Shown piece by piece: positions 12,388 through 23,700 of a stretch of 64,000 nucleotides of DNA. The stretch's first letter is position 1. Each line of letters starts with the position of its first letter. The notes under the pieces were generated by a model. That model worked only from the letters and a program-made list of their open reading frames with translations, did no database searches and had not been told where the DNA came from. This stretch comes from Cryptomeria japonica (lineage: Eukaryota; Streptophyta; Pinopsida; Cupressales; Cupressaceae): assembly GCF_030272615.1 (NCBI RefSeq), contig NC_081410.1:190917619-190981618 (forward strand), read 5' to 3'. The translations under genes were made by a program, and so were the position numbers.

Positions 12388-13915
12388 TGAAAGATCCCAA
12401 ATCCAATTTTTGCCAGGCCTGATCCAAAATTTGAGGTTATGTTCAATGTTTATCTACTGATAAGTCTTTGGCCAGCATATATTTGGATGGGTTTGATTGG
12501 TCTTTGTTTTTTTTTTGGTTGGTTTACTTCTTCAACAAATGCTAACATGAATCTCACTTTTTTCACATTTTCCTAGTAACAATAATAATTACATTGCATC
12601 AATAAACTTTTGAAGTTTAGTTTGGGCTCATTCTTTTTCTTTCGATCCATCCAAGTCTCCAATATTGTCATGATACTCCTGAAGAATTCCCTTTACATTC
12701 TCCTTTGAAAGGCAATGTTGTCTGAGGAGGAGCTCTACACGGGCTCTGATCTTTGGATGGTCAGAGTACCATAGATGACCAAGTATTACAACAATCAATT
12801 GAAATGTATAGAGTCCAGATTCAAACTTTTGATTGTATCTTTCATCATCATCTATCTCTAAATCATATAGTTGAAGACAATCCATGCGTTCAGTCTTTGG
12901 CTTCACCCGATCTAAGAACCTCATATAAAGTTCCATTAATCTGTCAATCTTTTCAAATTCATTCTCCATAAACTTGCTCAATAAACGATCCCTTCTTGAG
13001 ACACGTGAAATGTCGTCAAATAATGAAGCAATCAAAGAGATGATCCGCTCTTCCAACTCTTCCTAGTACCTCCCCCCTTGAATCTTCTTATTCACGAGAA
13101 TCATTAACATGTGCCCATAAGTCTGATGTAAATTTCCAACCAATAGAAATATAGAAATCAGCTCCAAATAATGTTAAATCCCTACATACACTCTAGGGTT
13201 TGAAGTCCTTCAACCCAAAATGGAGTGGTTGACTAAGATAGAGCTGGAAATAGATAATAATGACATCTAGAAGGTCTACCTTGCAACCAATTGTAGAAAA
13301 TCTGCCCTCCAACTGATAGATTTGCTCATAAATCCCCAGAGAAGGCTGCCATACTAAAGCTATATTTTGATGGAAATTGATACCCGGAGAGATGGGTTTT
13401 CGTCCAAATCCCCCAAATCTTCCACAAGTTGGCATTCCTGGAAGCCCAAGTTGTTGAAACCCTCATGCAAGTTGTTGATCTGAAAATGGAGAGGCAAGAA
13501 TGAATGCAAATCTTATGAAAGCTACTTTTTATAACTCTCCAAGAAGTTCGATCCATGAGAGGGGTCACTTTTTGGCATTAAAAACTTAAAATTGAACTTG
13601 AGGGTCTATTTTCTCATTGACAAAATGGCCCCCTTTTAAAAATAACTTGAGTTACTAGGTAGGGGGTCACTTTTCACTATTCATCCTTATGTTTTTAGTT
13701 ACTATTCACTTTTCACTATTCACATAAGGCCAACATTAGAATTTCAATTTTAACCATAGAAATAACTCCCAAAAACCACTGGAAGACCTGCGAAGCTCCC
13801 AAACTAGATCCCACAACCCCGAGTTGGGTCCCAAACCACCCTGCTAACCTACGGGACCCCAATAATAGGTCAACCTCCACCAAAGATCTGAAGGGACTAA
13901 AGAGGGGACATTACA
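12388..13915 (-). repeat. Gypsy 3' LTR
   Basis: 1,528 bp, ends TG...CA, and aligns end to end with 18790-20308. It contains the CTNNBL1-like fragment. Adjacent at 13916 is the polypurine tract (minus strand), which fixes this as the 3' LTR. Confidence 0.95.
12595..13100 (-). pseudogene. Captured CTNNBL1-like C-terminal fragment (3' LTR copy)
   Basis: Minus-strand translation gives EELEERIISLIASLF, SRRDRLLSKF, ENEFEKIDRLMELYMRFLDR, LEIDDDERYNQKFESGLYT, LIVVILGHLWYSDHPKIRAR and EYHDNIGDLDG, then (after a stop) KLQKFIDAM. From knowledge of the family, this is the armadillo-type C-terminus of beta-catenin-like protein 1, a spliceosome-associated nuclear protein. About 165 codons run without an intron and in the same strand sense as the host retroelement. 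One in-frame stop lies near the end, and another lies before EELEER. The same fragment sits in the other LTR, so it was present in the element before this insertion. It has no expected protein function. Confidence 0.85.
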
Positions 13916-13928
13916 ATCCTCCCTTCCC
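13916..13928 (-). other. Gypsy polypurine tract
   Basis: The minus strand reads GGGAAGGGAGGAT immediately before the 3' LTR start. Just upstream is TTGAGGGCAAACAATTATGG, a context typical of plant Ty3/Gypsy elements. It would prime plus-strand DNA synthesis. Confidence 0.85.
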
Positions 13929-13964
13929 ATAATTGTTTGCCCTCAAGCAATTGCAAAGCTGGGT

Positions 13965-14280
13965 GTTGATGTATCCTCTCACTTTCCCATGTGGCATCGT
14001 CCAAAGGCAAGTCCTTCCATCGTACTAAATACTCCCTGATGACTTTGTTCCTTAGTCACCTCTCTCTCATGTCAAGAATCTCTGCAGGAATTAGTATCAA
14101 CTGGTCTTCTTCATCCAAGAGAGGTAAATCTGGTGATGAAGTAACATGTTGTCTTGAAGCCTTCTTCAAACAAGACACATGGAAAACATTATGTATCTTT
14201 CTCTCTGAAGGTAGCTCAAGCTTGTAAGCAACCTCTCCAACCCTTCGGAGAACTCTTTATGGTACATAAAATCTAGGTCA
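13965..14280 (-). pseudogene. Gypsy integrase C-terminus with chromodomain
   Basis: The minus strand reads VLRRVGEVAYKLELP, KIHNVFHVSCLKKA, then LRNKVIREYLVRWKDLPLDD and ATWESERI. The last part is a chromodomain (YLVRWK...ATWE), which in chromoviruses targets integration by reading chromatin marks. One stop lies just before LRNKV. It directly abuts the polypurine tract, as expected for the end of pol. Confidence 0.85.
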
Positions 14281-14699
14281 GAGCTTTTCAGCCCCACTCC
14301 TCTTGAGTGTACTCTATCGGTAGGGTTATAGACATAGGAAAACCATATCACCTACCTCAAATGTCCTTTATGTTTGATGTCAATCAGCATAAAGCTTTTG
14401 TTGATTGTGTGCCTATTGAATGTTATCCTTAAGTGCCTTAAGGAAATCCTAATTGTCCTGAAGCCACTCACGAGCTCTAGGCGCTCTACTATCACCCAGT
14501 GCCAGATCCACAAATGACAGGGTATCATAACTGTATAATTCTTAGAAGGGAGTCATGCTAATAGACATATGATGCGTAGTACTATAACAATACTCGCCCA
14601 AGAATAACCATCGCACCCATGCTCTCTACTGGCTCGACACATATTTACGTAAGTATCCCTCAACCCACTTGTTGACAATCTTTGTCTACCCACCAGTCT

Positions 14700-15265
14700 G
14701 AGGGTGGTAACTGGTACTCGAGATCAACTCAGTACTTGTAAGTCGGAATAGTTCCTGTCAGAATATACTCATAAATCTGCTATCCCGATCACTGACAATG
14801 GTCCTCGAAAGTCCATGGAGACAGAATAGCTCACGAAATAATAACTCTACCAACTGTGAGGTTGTGAGGTTTGCTACAATAGGAAAGAAGTGTGCATATT
14901 TTGTCAACCTATCAACAACCACATATATGCAATCCTTCCCCTGAACCCTCAGAAGACCTGTAATGAAATCCATCGATATACCTTACCACTTCTGTTTTGG
15001 AATAGGCAATGGTTGCAGAAGTCCAATTGGGTAAGTATGATCTGACTTGTTTTGTTGACAAGTCACACACTCGTGAACATAGCGTACGACATCATCCTTG
15101 AGCCCTTTCCATGAAAATCTCTTCTGAACCTGCCAATAAGTTTTGAAGTACCGAGGATGTCCTGCTAGCGGACTATCATGAATGGCACGTAGAATATTTT
15201 CCTTCAACTTCGATCTGGGAACTAAGTAGATTCTATTCTTATAGTATATATCATCAATCACCGCA
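14700..15265 (-). pseudogene. Gypsy integrase zinc-binding and core domains
   Basis: The HHCC region shows IHDSPLAGHPRYFKTYWQVQ and YVHECVTCQQNKSDH. The core shows MDFITGLL, VVVDRLTKYAHFFPI and VSDRDSRF, which hold the first two catalytic Asp residues of the D-D-35-E triad. Two open stretches (14758-14973 and 14983-15261) are separated by a stop. It inserts element DNA into the host genome when intact; this copy is broken. Confidence 0.9.
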
Positions 15266-15309
15266 TACCTATCAACCTAGACCTGCCCATCTATAATCTC
15301 ACATGCAAA

Positions 15310-16620
15310 CTAATTTTTGGAATACTCAACTGAAAGTTCAGACTTCGAATCAGCTAAAATCTCACTTATGGAACAAAGGGTAGCAACTGAAGGCCTCTTG
15401 GAAAGTGCATCAGCAACAACATTTTTCTTCCCCTTGACAAACTCAATGTCGAAATCATGTGCCTGAATCTTATAGACCCATTTTTGTTGGTGCTCATTAA
15501 GCTCTTTCTGTTCCAGGAAGTATTTCAAACTATTATGGTCGGTTCTCACCACAAACTTCCCAACCACTAAGTATAGTCGAAACTTCGCCAAAGCATGCAT
15601 GATGGCGAGCATCTCCTTATGGTAGGTGGAGCACAATCTCTCATTGCCCTTAAATTTCTTTCTCTCGTATGCAATGGGATGGTGGTTCTGCACAAGTATT
15701 TCCCCTATGCCATCTCCTAAAGCATCAGACTCTAGAACAAAGGGCTAAGAGAAAACTGGAAGAACTAGGACAGGACATGTGCTCATAACCTGCTTAAGCT
15801 TGTCAAATACCCTCTGAGCCTCATATGTCCAGCAAAAAGAACCCTTCTATGTAAGATCTGCCAATGGGGCCTCTTCACAACCTCTTGTAGTATGCACATA
15901 ATCCTAGGAAACCCTGTAACTTTGAAACATTCCTAAGTGGCGGCCAATCTAGCATTGCTTGTATCTTTTCCTTGTGAACCTTCACTCCATCTGGACCAAT
16001 CATGTGACCCAAGTATAATATCTCTGTAAGCCCAAATTCACATTTGGACATTTTGGCAAACAAAGACTGAGCCTCCATAATACCAAGAACCTCGTCCAAA
16101 TGTCTCATGTACTCCTCTCAGGCTCTACTATATATCATGATGTCATCAAAGAATACAAGCACATACTTACGCAACTACTTATTGAATACATGATTCATGC
16201 ATGACTCAAACGTAGCGGGTGCGTTAGTGAGACCGAATGGCATCACTAAAAACTCATAATGTTTGTAGTGGCATTTGAATGTGGTCTTATGGATGTCCAC
16301 CTCACGAATACGGATCTGATGGTATCCTAATCGAAGATCAATATTTGAAAAATACACTGCCCCATGGAGCTCATCTATGCACAAAATCATATACCAGTTC
16401 TTAATTGTCTTCTTATTAAGTGCACATGTGCATGGTCCCATCCTTCTTCTTCAAGAACACCACAAAAGAAGCAAAGGGGATCAAACTAGGCCTGATGAAT
16501 CCCATGTCTAGTAATCAATGCACATGTGCATGGTGCCATCCTTCTTCTTCGAGAACACCACAAAAGAAGCAAAGGGGATCGAACTAGGCCTGACGAATCC
16601 CATGTCTAGTAATTCCCGAA
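15310..16620 (-). pseudogene. Gypsy reverse transcriptase and RNase H
   Basis: RT motifs in order: [15 protein letters not shown] (first catalytic Asp), [29 protein letters not shown] (the F/Y-x-DD catalytic pair, after an in-frame stop), KCEFGLTEILYLGHMIG and LQGFLGLCAYYKR. RNase H follows with RTDHNSLKYFLEQKELNEHQ and VVADALSKRP. Several stops and a 98 bp tandem duplication near the N-terminal border destroy the frame. Confidence 0.9.
16421..16616. repeat. 98 bp tandem duplication in Gypsy RT
   Basis: TGCACATGTGCATGG and the next 80 or so bases occur at 16421 and again at 16519 with few differences. Because 98 is not a multiple of three, the second copy shifts the pol frame between MHMCIDY and ALNKKT. 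Confidence 0.9.
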
Positions 16621-17566
16621 TGGTCTTCTCTATCTCATCCTTAAATGCCTTAGGATGATGATAAGGGATAGTAATCACGAGCTTAGCGCCCTCCTCTAGC
16701 TCTATCACATGCTCAAACCCATGATCAAGAGGTCTACCCGAAGGAAGGTCTCCAAACACTATGTTGTGTATGTCCAATATCATCTGAACATCTCCATGCA
16801 ATCTTGGTGTATCATTTGAAGAAGGTGACTTAGATGAGATGAAACAGTGTGTCACCCAAGCAACATCCCCATGCCTGAAAATAGACTCCATCATGTGTGT
16901 TGAAACTACAATAGGTCCACCATCAGAGAGAGTCTTCAACACAACCTTCTTGCCATCCGCTATGAACTCCAACTCCATCCGCCTGAAATCTTGAACATAT
17001 CTACCTAGTGACTGAAGACATTGGATACCAAGCACTGTGTCAATCTCCCCAAGACCCACAACATAGAAGTCATTGGTCAAAGTGTAATCCCCCATCTGAA
17101 TACAGAGTTGTGAAACCCTCCTAGTGCAACGCATAGAAAATCCGTTTGTAACTGTCACACTAAAACTTGGGAAATCCTCTGCCTATAGCCCACGCTTAGC
17201 AACCAAACCCTCATCGCCAAAATTATGAGTGGCACCATTGTCCACAAGGCAAATCACGCGTTGTCCCTTAATCACTCCCTTTAAACAAAAGGGATGGATC
17301 CTAGGGACTCCTGAAAGGGTGGCACTAGTGACCTTGGACGTATCCAAAGCCTCCTCCTCTCCAATCTCAACCTGTGAAACCTCATGATTGTCATCACTAT
17401 GGCTGCCCTCAGATGTTGTATCCTGAGCATGCTCATCATCTACATCTGAGTAAAACTCTATGAGATGTGCTTTGCCTTTCCCAAGGCATCTGTGTTTGGG
17501 CTCCCAAGGTTCCTTACATGAGAAGCAAATCTTCTTCCTCGATTCATTTTGTGTCTCTTGATCCAT
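16620..17566 (-). pseudogene. Gypsy gag zinc knuckle and aspartic protease
   Basis: The minus strand has KICFSCKEPWEPKHRC, a knuckle with C-X2-C but unusual H-C spacing, common in this type of plant Gypsy gag. About 80 residues on is CLVDNGATHNF, the protease active site with D-N-G-A where D-S-G-A is usual. The following frame (16508-17158) includes VVGLGEIDTVLGIQCLQSLG, the C-terminal flap and ILG strand of retroviral-type proteases. It then runs into the start of RT ([20 protein letters not shown]). Separate frames imply frameshifts. Confidence 0.85.
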
Positions 17567-17579
17567 CCTAGGAGGAGGT

Positions 17580-18740
17580 GGTGTACTCCTGTGCTAAGTA
17601 GAAGACCTCTGATTAGGCTTAGAGCCTTTGGGAAACTTCATATCCGAGTGATAAGAAGTGGGTGGTGGTGGTATGGTGTCTAGGTCCAAAGTAATCCGTA
17701 TAGCCTCCTGAATGGTACTAGGCTTAAGAGCCTTGAATAGTCCCTATAGGCTGTCATGTATTCCCTCCATAAATAACATCACCACACATCTAATTGGAAT
17801 CTCAAGAACCATCACTGCATGCGTTGAAACTCATTGATGTAAGTTTCAACATGGTTTGTTTGTCTAAATAGTGCTAGATCCCTGTAATATAACTCCACAT
17901 CCTTGCGGTCAAATATAGAAAGTAGCCGCTCAGTAAGCTCAGTATAAGAGTGTATAAGTCCATGGTTTTGGGTGACCAAACCATGGTGCCACCAATCGTA
18001 GGCCATGCCTTCTAGATGCAACACTACGAACTGTATGGCCTCGTCCTCGAGCATAGGCTTGAGTAACAAGTAAATATCCAACTTGTGTACCCAAGCTCGA
18101 GCACTCATCGTCCCACTACCATCAAAAGTAGATAGTTGGTGGCCCTCTGAAGGTCACTGTTACCCTGTTGACGGGGGCGTATATCATCCCTCCTCATGCT
18201 ATCTTTGTGTTGTGAACACCGTTGGGGAAGAGGAAATGCCTCTCTCACATGAGCAGGTAAGTTGCCATCACCACATCCTAGAAAGCAATGCCCTCCTGTG
18301 GGTCATCTGGAAGTGGCTCATCTCTAGGAGGGAAATGAGGTTGCAGGGGTCTATCTAATGTCCGAGTGTGAGTCCTCTTGTGTCTATGTGAACCACGTGC
18401 ACTGTCAAACGATGATGGTGCTCTACTAGTACCACAGCTGTCAGCTGCAGATACCAATATGTCATGCTTGTCACGCCTATCCCTATGGCACCCCAAGTCC
18501 AATGTATCATGTATCATGTGACCTATCAAGTGCCTGCACAATCCTAGCCTAAGACTCTGCAAGAGTTTTAAGGAGCTCATCGGGGTCTGCACAATTTTGT
18601 CTATGATTAGGGCTCCTACTACCCTCTTGATGATCCCCCATGTCTGCATTTGCTTGGACACCAAAAAATTAATGGCCAAATGATAGTGTCCTCTCCTATG
18701 GATGTAGAATAAGTAAGGCCCAATCTGTCTACGATGCATG
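17580..18740 (-). pseudogene. Gypsy gag remnant
   Basis: At 17812-18108 the minus strand reads ARAWVHKLDIYLLLKPMLED, AYDWWHHGL and YRDLALFRQTNHVETYINEF, matching the plant Gypsy gag capsid-like domain (the WW and the W-x-x-x-V-E-x-Y-x-x-x-F region). The more N-terminal part (18278-18739) is open but low in recognisable motifs and in a different frame. Gag would form the particle core; this copy is frameshifted. Confidence 0.75.
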
Positions 18741-18776
18741 TAGAAGCCACAAGACCCTCAGGCTGGCAGGGTCATC

Positions 18777-18788
18777 GCTCTGACACCA
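18777..18788 (-). other. Gypsy primer binding site (initiator tRNA-Met type)
   Basis: Right after the 5' LTR the minus strand reads TGGTGTCAGAGC. It differs at one base from TGGTATCAGAGC, the complement of the 3' end of plant initiator methionine tRNA, which primes minus-strand synthesis in many plant LTR elements. Confidence 0.9.
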
Positions 18789-18789
18789 C

Positions 18790-20308
18790 TGAAAGATCCC
18801 CAATCCAATTTTTACCAGGCCTGATCCAAAATTCAAGGTTATGTTCAATGTTTATTTATTGATAAGTCTTTGGCCAACGTATATTTGGATGGGTTTGATT
18901 GGTCTTTGTTTTTGTTTTGGTTGGTTTACTTCTTCAACAAATGTTAACAGGACTCACTTTTTCACATTTTCTCAGTAACAATCATAATTACATTGCATCA
19001 ATAAACTTTTGAACTTTAGTTTCAGTTGGTTCTTTTTCTTCCGGTCCATCCAAGTCTCCAATATTGTCATGATACTCCTAAAGAATTTCCTTTACATTCT
19101 CCTTTGAAAAGCAATGTTGTTTGAGGAAGATCTCTACACGAGCTTTGATCTTGGGATGATCAAAGTACCATAGATGACCGAGTATTACAGCAATCAATTG
19201 AACAGTATAGAGTCCAGACTCAAGCTTTTGATTGTATCTTTCATCATCATCTATCTCTAAATCATCAAGCTGAAGACGATCCATGCATACAGTCTCTGCC
19301 TTCACCCGATCTAAGTACCTCATATAAAGTTCCATTAATCTGTCAATCTTTTCAAATTCATTCTCCACAAACTTGCTTAGTAATCAATCCCTTCTTGAGC
19401 CCCATGAAATATCGTCAAATAATGAAGCAATCAAATAGATGATCTGCTCTTCCAACTCTTGATGGTACCTCCCCCCTTGAATTTTCTTATTCACGAGAAT
19501 CATTAACATGTGCCCATAGGTTTGATGTAAATTTCTAGCCAATATAAATATAGAAATCAGCTCCAAATAATGTTAAAGCTCTAAATACACTCTAGGGTTT
19601 GAAGTCCTTCAACCCAAAAGGGAGTGGTTGACTAAGATAGAGTTAGAAATAGATAATAATGACCTCTAGAAGGTCTACCTTGCAACCAATTGTAAAAAAA
19701 TTGTCCTCCAACTGATAGATCTTCTCATAAATCCCCAAAGAAGGCTTCCATATGCACACTAAAGTTGTATTCTGATGGAAACTGATACCTAGAGAGATGG
19801 GTTTTTGTCCAAATCCCCCAAATCTTCCAAAAGTTGGTGTTTCTGGAAGACCAAGTGGTTGAAACCCTCATGCAAGCTTCTGATCTGAAAATGGAGAGGT
19901 AAGAATGAATGCAAATGTTGTGAAAGTTACCTTTTATAACTCTCCGAGAAGTTCTATCTATGAGAGGGTCACTTTTTGGCCTTAAAAACTTAAAAATTGA
20001 ACTTGAGGGTCTATTTTCTCATTGACAAAATGGCCCCCTTTTAAAAACAGCTTGAGTTACTAGGTAGGGGGTCACTTTTCACTATTCATCCTTATGTTTT
20101 TCAATTACTATTCACATAAGGCCAACATTAGAATTTCAATTTTAACCATAGAAATAACTCCCAAAAACCAACTTGAAGACCTGTGAAGCTCCCAAACTGG
20201 ATCCCACAACCCCGGGTTGGGTCCCAAACCACCCTGCTGACCTACGGAACCCCAATAGTAGATCAACCTCCACCAAAAATCTAAGAGGACTAAGGAGGGG
20301 ACATTACA
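18790..20308 (-). repeat. Gypsy 5' LTR
   Basis: 1,519 bp with TG...CA ends; the partner of 12388-13915. It contains the second copy of the CTNNBL1-like fragment and abuts the primer binding site. Its outer flank is the CTGAG target duplication. Confidence 0.95.
18994..19510 (-). pseudogene. Captured CTNNBL1-like C-terminal fragment (5' LTR copy)
   Basis: Same fragment as at 12595-13100, read as ENEFEKIDRLMELYMRYLDR, RMDRLQLDDLEIDDDERYNQ, KLESGLYTVQLIAVILGHLW, then EYHDNIGDLDGPEEKE and KVQKFIDAM. This copy looks closer to the family in places (DLDGPEEKE) but has stops after EIL and between SRRD and LSKF. The two copies decayed independently after insertion, as LTR pairs do. The native-looking end (KFIDAM) suggests capture of the true C-terminus of the donor gene. 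Confidence 0.85.
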
Positions 20309-20455
20309 CTGAGCTTAGTATGATGTGTCAGATTGCAAAGTTCTACAAGTTAAGATTCATCTTAAAAATAAGTAACGAGATGAGTAGTGGTCTATAAATG
20401 AGTTCTAAATTGATGCACCAAAGGATGATAACGTGTACTAGCTCATTATTCCATT
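20309..20455 (+). repeat. Copia 5' LTR, second part
   Basis: CTGAG (20309-20313) is the right copy of the Gypsy target duplication. The following CTTAGTATGATG and AAGTT...AGATTCATCTTAAAAATAAG match 27230-27290 of the 3' LTR. Similarity fades around GATGATAACGTG (about 20427), after which gag-like coding sequence starts. The LTR end and the PBS are therefore missing. Confidence 0.75.
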
Positions 20456-21402
20456 ATTTTGGTGATGAAATAGATCCAGAAGAAACAAAATTTATCAAAA
20501 ATTGCAAAGAGGTTCCAAAAAAACAAAGGTAAGTTACCTTTTAAATTTGTGGTGAACTAGGACATTTCATGGCTAAGTGCCCATACAAAGATTCTAATAA
20601 TGAAGATCAAAATAATTCAAAGAAGTAATTTTCTAGAAGGAAGAAATTTCAAAAGAACCAGAAAAGTTTCTTCACTAATGAAGAAAGTTATTCATCCAAT
20701 GAAGATGATCAATGCACCTCCGAGAATGAGGGGAAAATGGCTCTATTAATGGATATGGAAAATATTGAGGGTGATGCAAGAGGTATGAAATTCAAAAATG
20801 AAGACGATGAGGTAGATCTTGTGGAAGAACTAAATTATGTTAACAAAGAATCAAAAGACTGAAGAATAGAATTATGAAATAAGAAAAAAAGCTAAAGAAA
20901 AGTTATCGTAGAATCTTGAGAAAGTGAAGAAGTTGGTCATTAATCATAGGTGGAAGAAGCAAAAAGAATAGAATACGTTAGGATAGAAACATTAGTTAGT
21001 AGAGATAAGTATTGTGAAAGACTTGAAGCAGAAATTGTGACATTGAGAAAAGATCTAGAGAAAGAAAACAAACAATTATAATTGAAGTTTGCAAAAGGCA
21101 TTAAGATCTTAGATGAGATCATAAGTAGCCAAAGATCACAATATCAAAACCGGCATTGGATTCAATCAAATACGAAATAATAAGGTGACAAAGAGGTCCA
21201 CAAAATCAGTGATTGAGAATCGAGAAGAGAATGGCTCCAAAAGTTTAAGATCAGAAAAATTTCAAGCAATCAAAGACACGAGAAGGAAGGTGATGGTTTC
21301 ACTAAAGAGCATAGATAGAAAGGGAGATATAGAAAACAAGTTTCAAGAGGACAAGCATACAATATAAGGTTTAATTATTCATTTTCTAGTTACAATTTTA
21401 AT
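20456..21402 (+). pseudogene. Copia gag remnant, first part
   Basis: The plus strand contains ICGELGHFMAKCPY at about 20548-20590, a CCHC knuckle whose first Cys region is lost to a stop. An acidic, lysine-rich tail typical of plant copia gag follows (about 20700-20870). At 21391-21402 the frame runs into YNFN and is cut by the solo LTR; coding resumes at 22226. Several stops are present. Confidence 0.65.
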
Positions 21403-22220
21403 TGTAGAAGCAAAAATCAAGCCTAAGATCAAATGGGAGAAGATCCAGATGATTGAACATCAAACAATGAAGTACCTATAGGAAAACAATACATACAAAG
21501 CAAAACAAACAATATACACACATGCATTTAACGGGAATTTGCCTCCATTGCACTCAGATCAATCAAGGTCTTGTGTTTAAAATGGATGCTCTCAAAAGCA
21601 CTACACAAAATGCTATGAAGAACAGAGATTTGAAGATTAATGTAAATGATATGAAAGCTATGAAAATCAAAGAGATGATGAACTAGAATGCAAGAAAAAG
21701 GTTTTGAAAATGCATGCAAATGATAGAGAATGCAAGAAAAAGGTTTTGAAAATGCAAGAATGCAAATGATAGAGAGATTTTGTCAGGCTTAGAAATGAGG
21801 AGCAAGGTATTTATAGACGTCCCCAAGGTGAATCCAATATCAGAGTGAATGTGGAATAAAATATTAGCTTGGAGGTGTTTCTCTCACATGTATTAAGTGA
21901 ATGTAATTGATAGAGGTGAAATAAGATTAATAGGGGATGACATAGATATGAGAGAGATTTAGGAAATTGATGCAAAAATGGATTTAATGAAGAAGAATGT
22001 TATTAATGGATTATATTATTAAATGGAACTAATGGAATAATGAATATGTTATTGATTTAATGGAATAATGATATGGATATGAATATTAATATAATGAATA
22101 GTATAATGGAGAATAATGGGATAATGAGAAATGAATATTATTAATGGATCTACTTGATGATATAGGAAATATTAGGTTTAATTAAGAGGACATTTTAATA
22201 AAAAAAATTATGTGTCAACA
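21403..22220. repeat. Solo LTR in copia gag, 818 bp
   Basis: Starts TGTAGAAGC, ends GTGTCAACA, and is flanked by perfect 5 bp duplications TTAAT (21398-21402 and 22221-22225). Removing it would rejoin the gag frame at CIQFGHKEMKC, a second knuckle. The interior has no coding motif and its 3' part is rich in AT-only stretches. That layout resembles the Tat-type LTR near 58.1-58.3 kb, which also ends GTGTC-ACA, so a related Gypsy family is a fair guess. Its orientation is not settled. Confidence 0.85.
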
Positions 22221-23700
22221 TTAATTGTATTCAATTTGGTCATAAAGAAATGAAATGTAGAAGGGTCTATAAGAAGGAATGACTTTGTTTGCATAAATGT
22301 TTTTGCACCTTTGTTTAATTTCGATATTATTTGTCATAAGTGCAAAAAAATTAGGAATATTACAAGAAATTGTAAAAGTAATTTTGCAAGTCTTCCTAAG
22401 CTATATATAAAAGGAAATGACTCAACAAATTAGAAGTGAAGCAAAGAAACTTTGTAGAAGGAATCTAAGAGGACATGATAAAAAAATATATGATTGCACA
22501 AATTGCACTTCATGCTCAGAAGGAGAAAAATCTATGGATCATTCATAGCAAATGTTCAAGTCACATGATTGGAAATGAGCAATTTCATGAACTTTAAAAA
22601 GTTTGATGGAGGATTTATGATGCTTTGTATTATGATGCTTTGTAACAACTCCATTGCTAAGATTACCAATAAGGGTACTCTAGGTCTTGATGGTAGAAAG
22701 ACTAAAACCTATGATGTCCTATATGTGATAAAGGCTATAATCTCTCATTCAATACACATGGATGCTAAATCACGAAAATTGATAATGGTGAATTAATTGC
22801 AAAAAGAAGCAAGATTGGCAATGATGTGTATCATCTTAGTGTTCAGTCAATGGACATAATTGTTTTTCCATATAGAGGAAAGAGAATTGGCTCTGACACA
22901 AAAAGTTGGGACTTCAGTTTTGATGATCTTGTGAAGATTAGTTCAAATGATGCAGTAAGAGACATGCCTAAGATCACAAAGCCTCTATCTACCAGTTGTA
23001 AACCATGTTAGAAACGAAAGCAGATAGGACTCGTATTTCCAACCAAGGAGTGTTCTACTACAAAACCATTAGATCAAATTCATACAGATTTGAGTAGACA
23101 AATGAGGACAAAGAGTCTGCAAGGTGGCAGGTATTTTATAATGCCCATTGAAGATTATTTTAGGATGACTTGTATTAATTTTCTAAAAGAAAAATAAAAA
23201 GCATTTAGAGCAATAGTAGAGAATGAAATAGGTAGAACAATCAAACACTTAAAATCAAATAGAGATGAAGAATTTGCCTTTAACGAGTATTAAGAATTAT
23301 GATAGATGCATGGAATCTAGAGAAAATACTTTGCTCTGAGGACTCCTTAGTAAGATGGAGTAGAAAAAAGAAAGAACGGGACTATACAAGAGATGACAAG
23401 AATGATGTTGAATGATGTTGATTCAAGCCAAATTATCAGATCTATATTGGAGAGAAGTTGTTTAGACAACAATATACATTTTGAACAAAGCACAAATTAG
23501 GACAAGGACCGGTAAGACTCCATATGAGTTATTGAAACGAAGATGAACATCAATCAAGTATCTCAAGATATTAGCAAGTAAGTACTATATCAAAAGCAAT
23601 GAAGAAACTTTAGGTAAGTCTAATTCTAGATATGATGGAAGGCATTTTTCTTGGTTATTCTAAAAGAAGCAAGCCATATAAATGTTATAATAAAATATTG
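22221..23700 (+). pseudogene. Copia gag end, protease and integrase remnants
   Basis: After CIQFGHKEMKCRR (knuckle), the frame around 22535 reads LWIIHSKCSSHMIGN. The copia protease site is normally W-x-x-D-S-G-C-S-x-H-M, so the catalytic Asp and Gly are lost (H-S-K). The integrase zinc region is seen as DVYHLSV...KPLSTSCKPC. The core is seen as PLDQIHTDLS, GGRYFIMPIEDYFRMT and FLKEK, followed by IVENEIGRTIKHLKSNRDEEF. Many stops; dead. Confidence 0.8.

Larger units (their letters stand above)
12388..20308 (-). mobile_element. Chromodomain Ty3/Gypsy element inserted in a copia LTR
   Basis: A 7,921 bp element delimited exactly by TG...CA ends (TGAAAGATCCC at 12388; GGGGACATTACA ending at 20308) and a 5 bp target duplication CTGAG (12383-12387 and 20309-20313). 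On the minus strand it has 5' LTR, PBS, gag, protease, RT, RNase H, integrase and chromodomain, polypurine tract and 3' LTR, all in the canonical Ty3/Gypsy order. The chromodomain at the pol end places it among chromoviruses. Several stops and one frame-breaking 98 bp duplication make it defective. The two LTRs are similar but clearly diverged, so insertion is not recent. Confidence 0.95.

Noticed and set aside
13193-13568. Other open frames in the Gypsy LTR, next to the CTNNBL1-like fragment
   Set aside because: Overlapping frames without recognisable motifs; could be more captured sequence, but there is no support.
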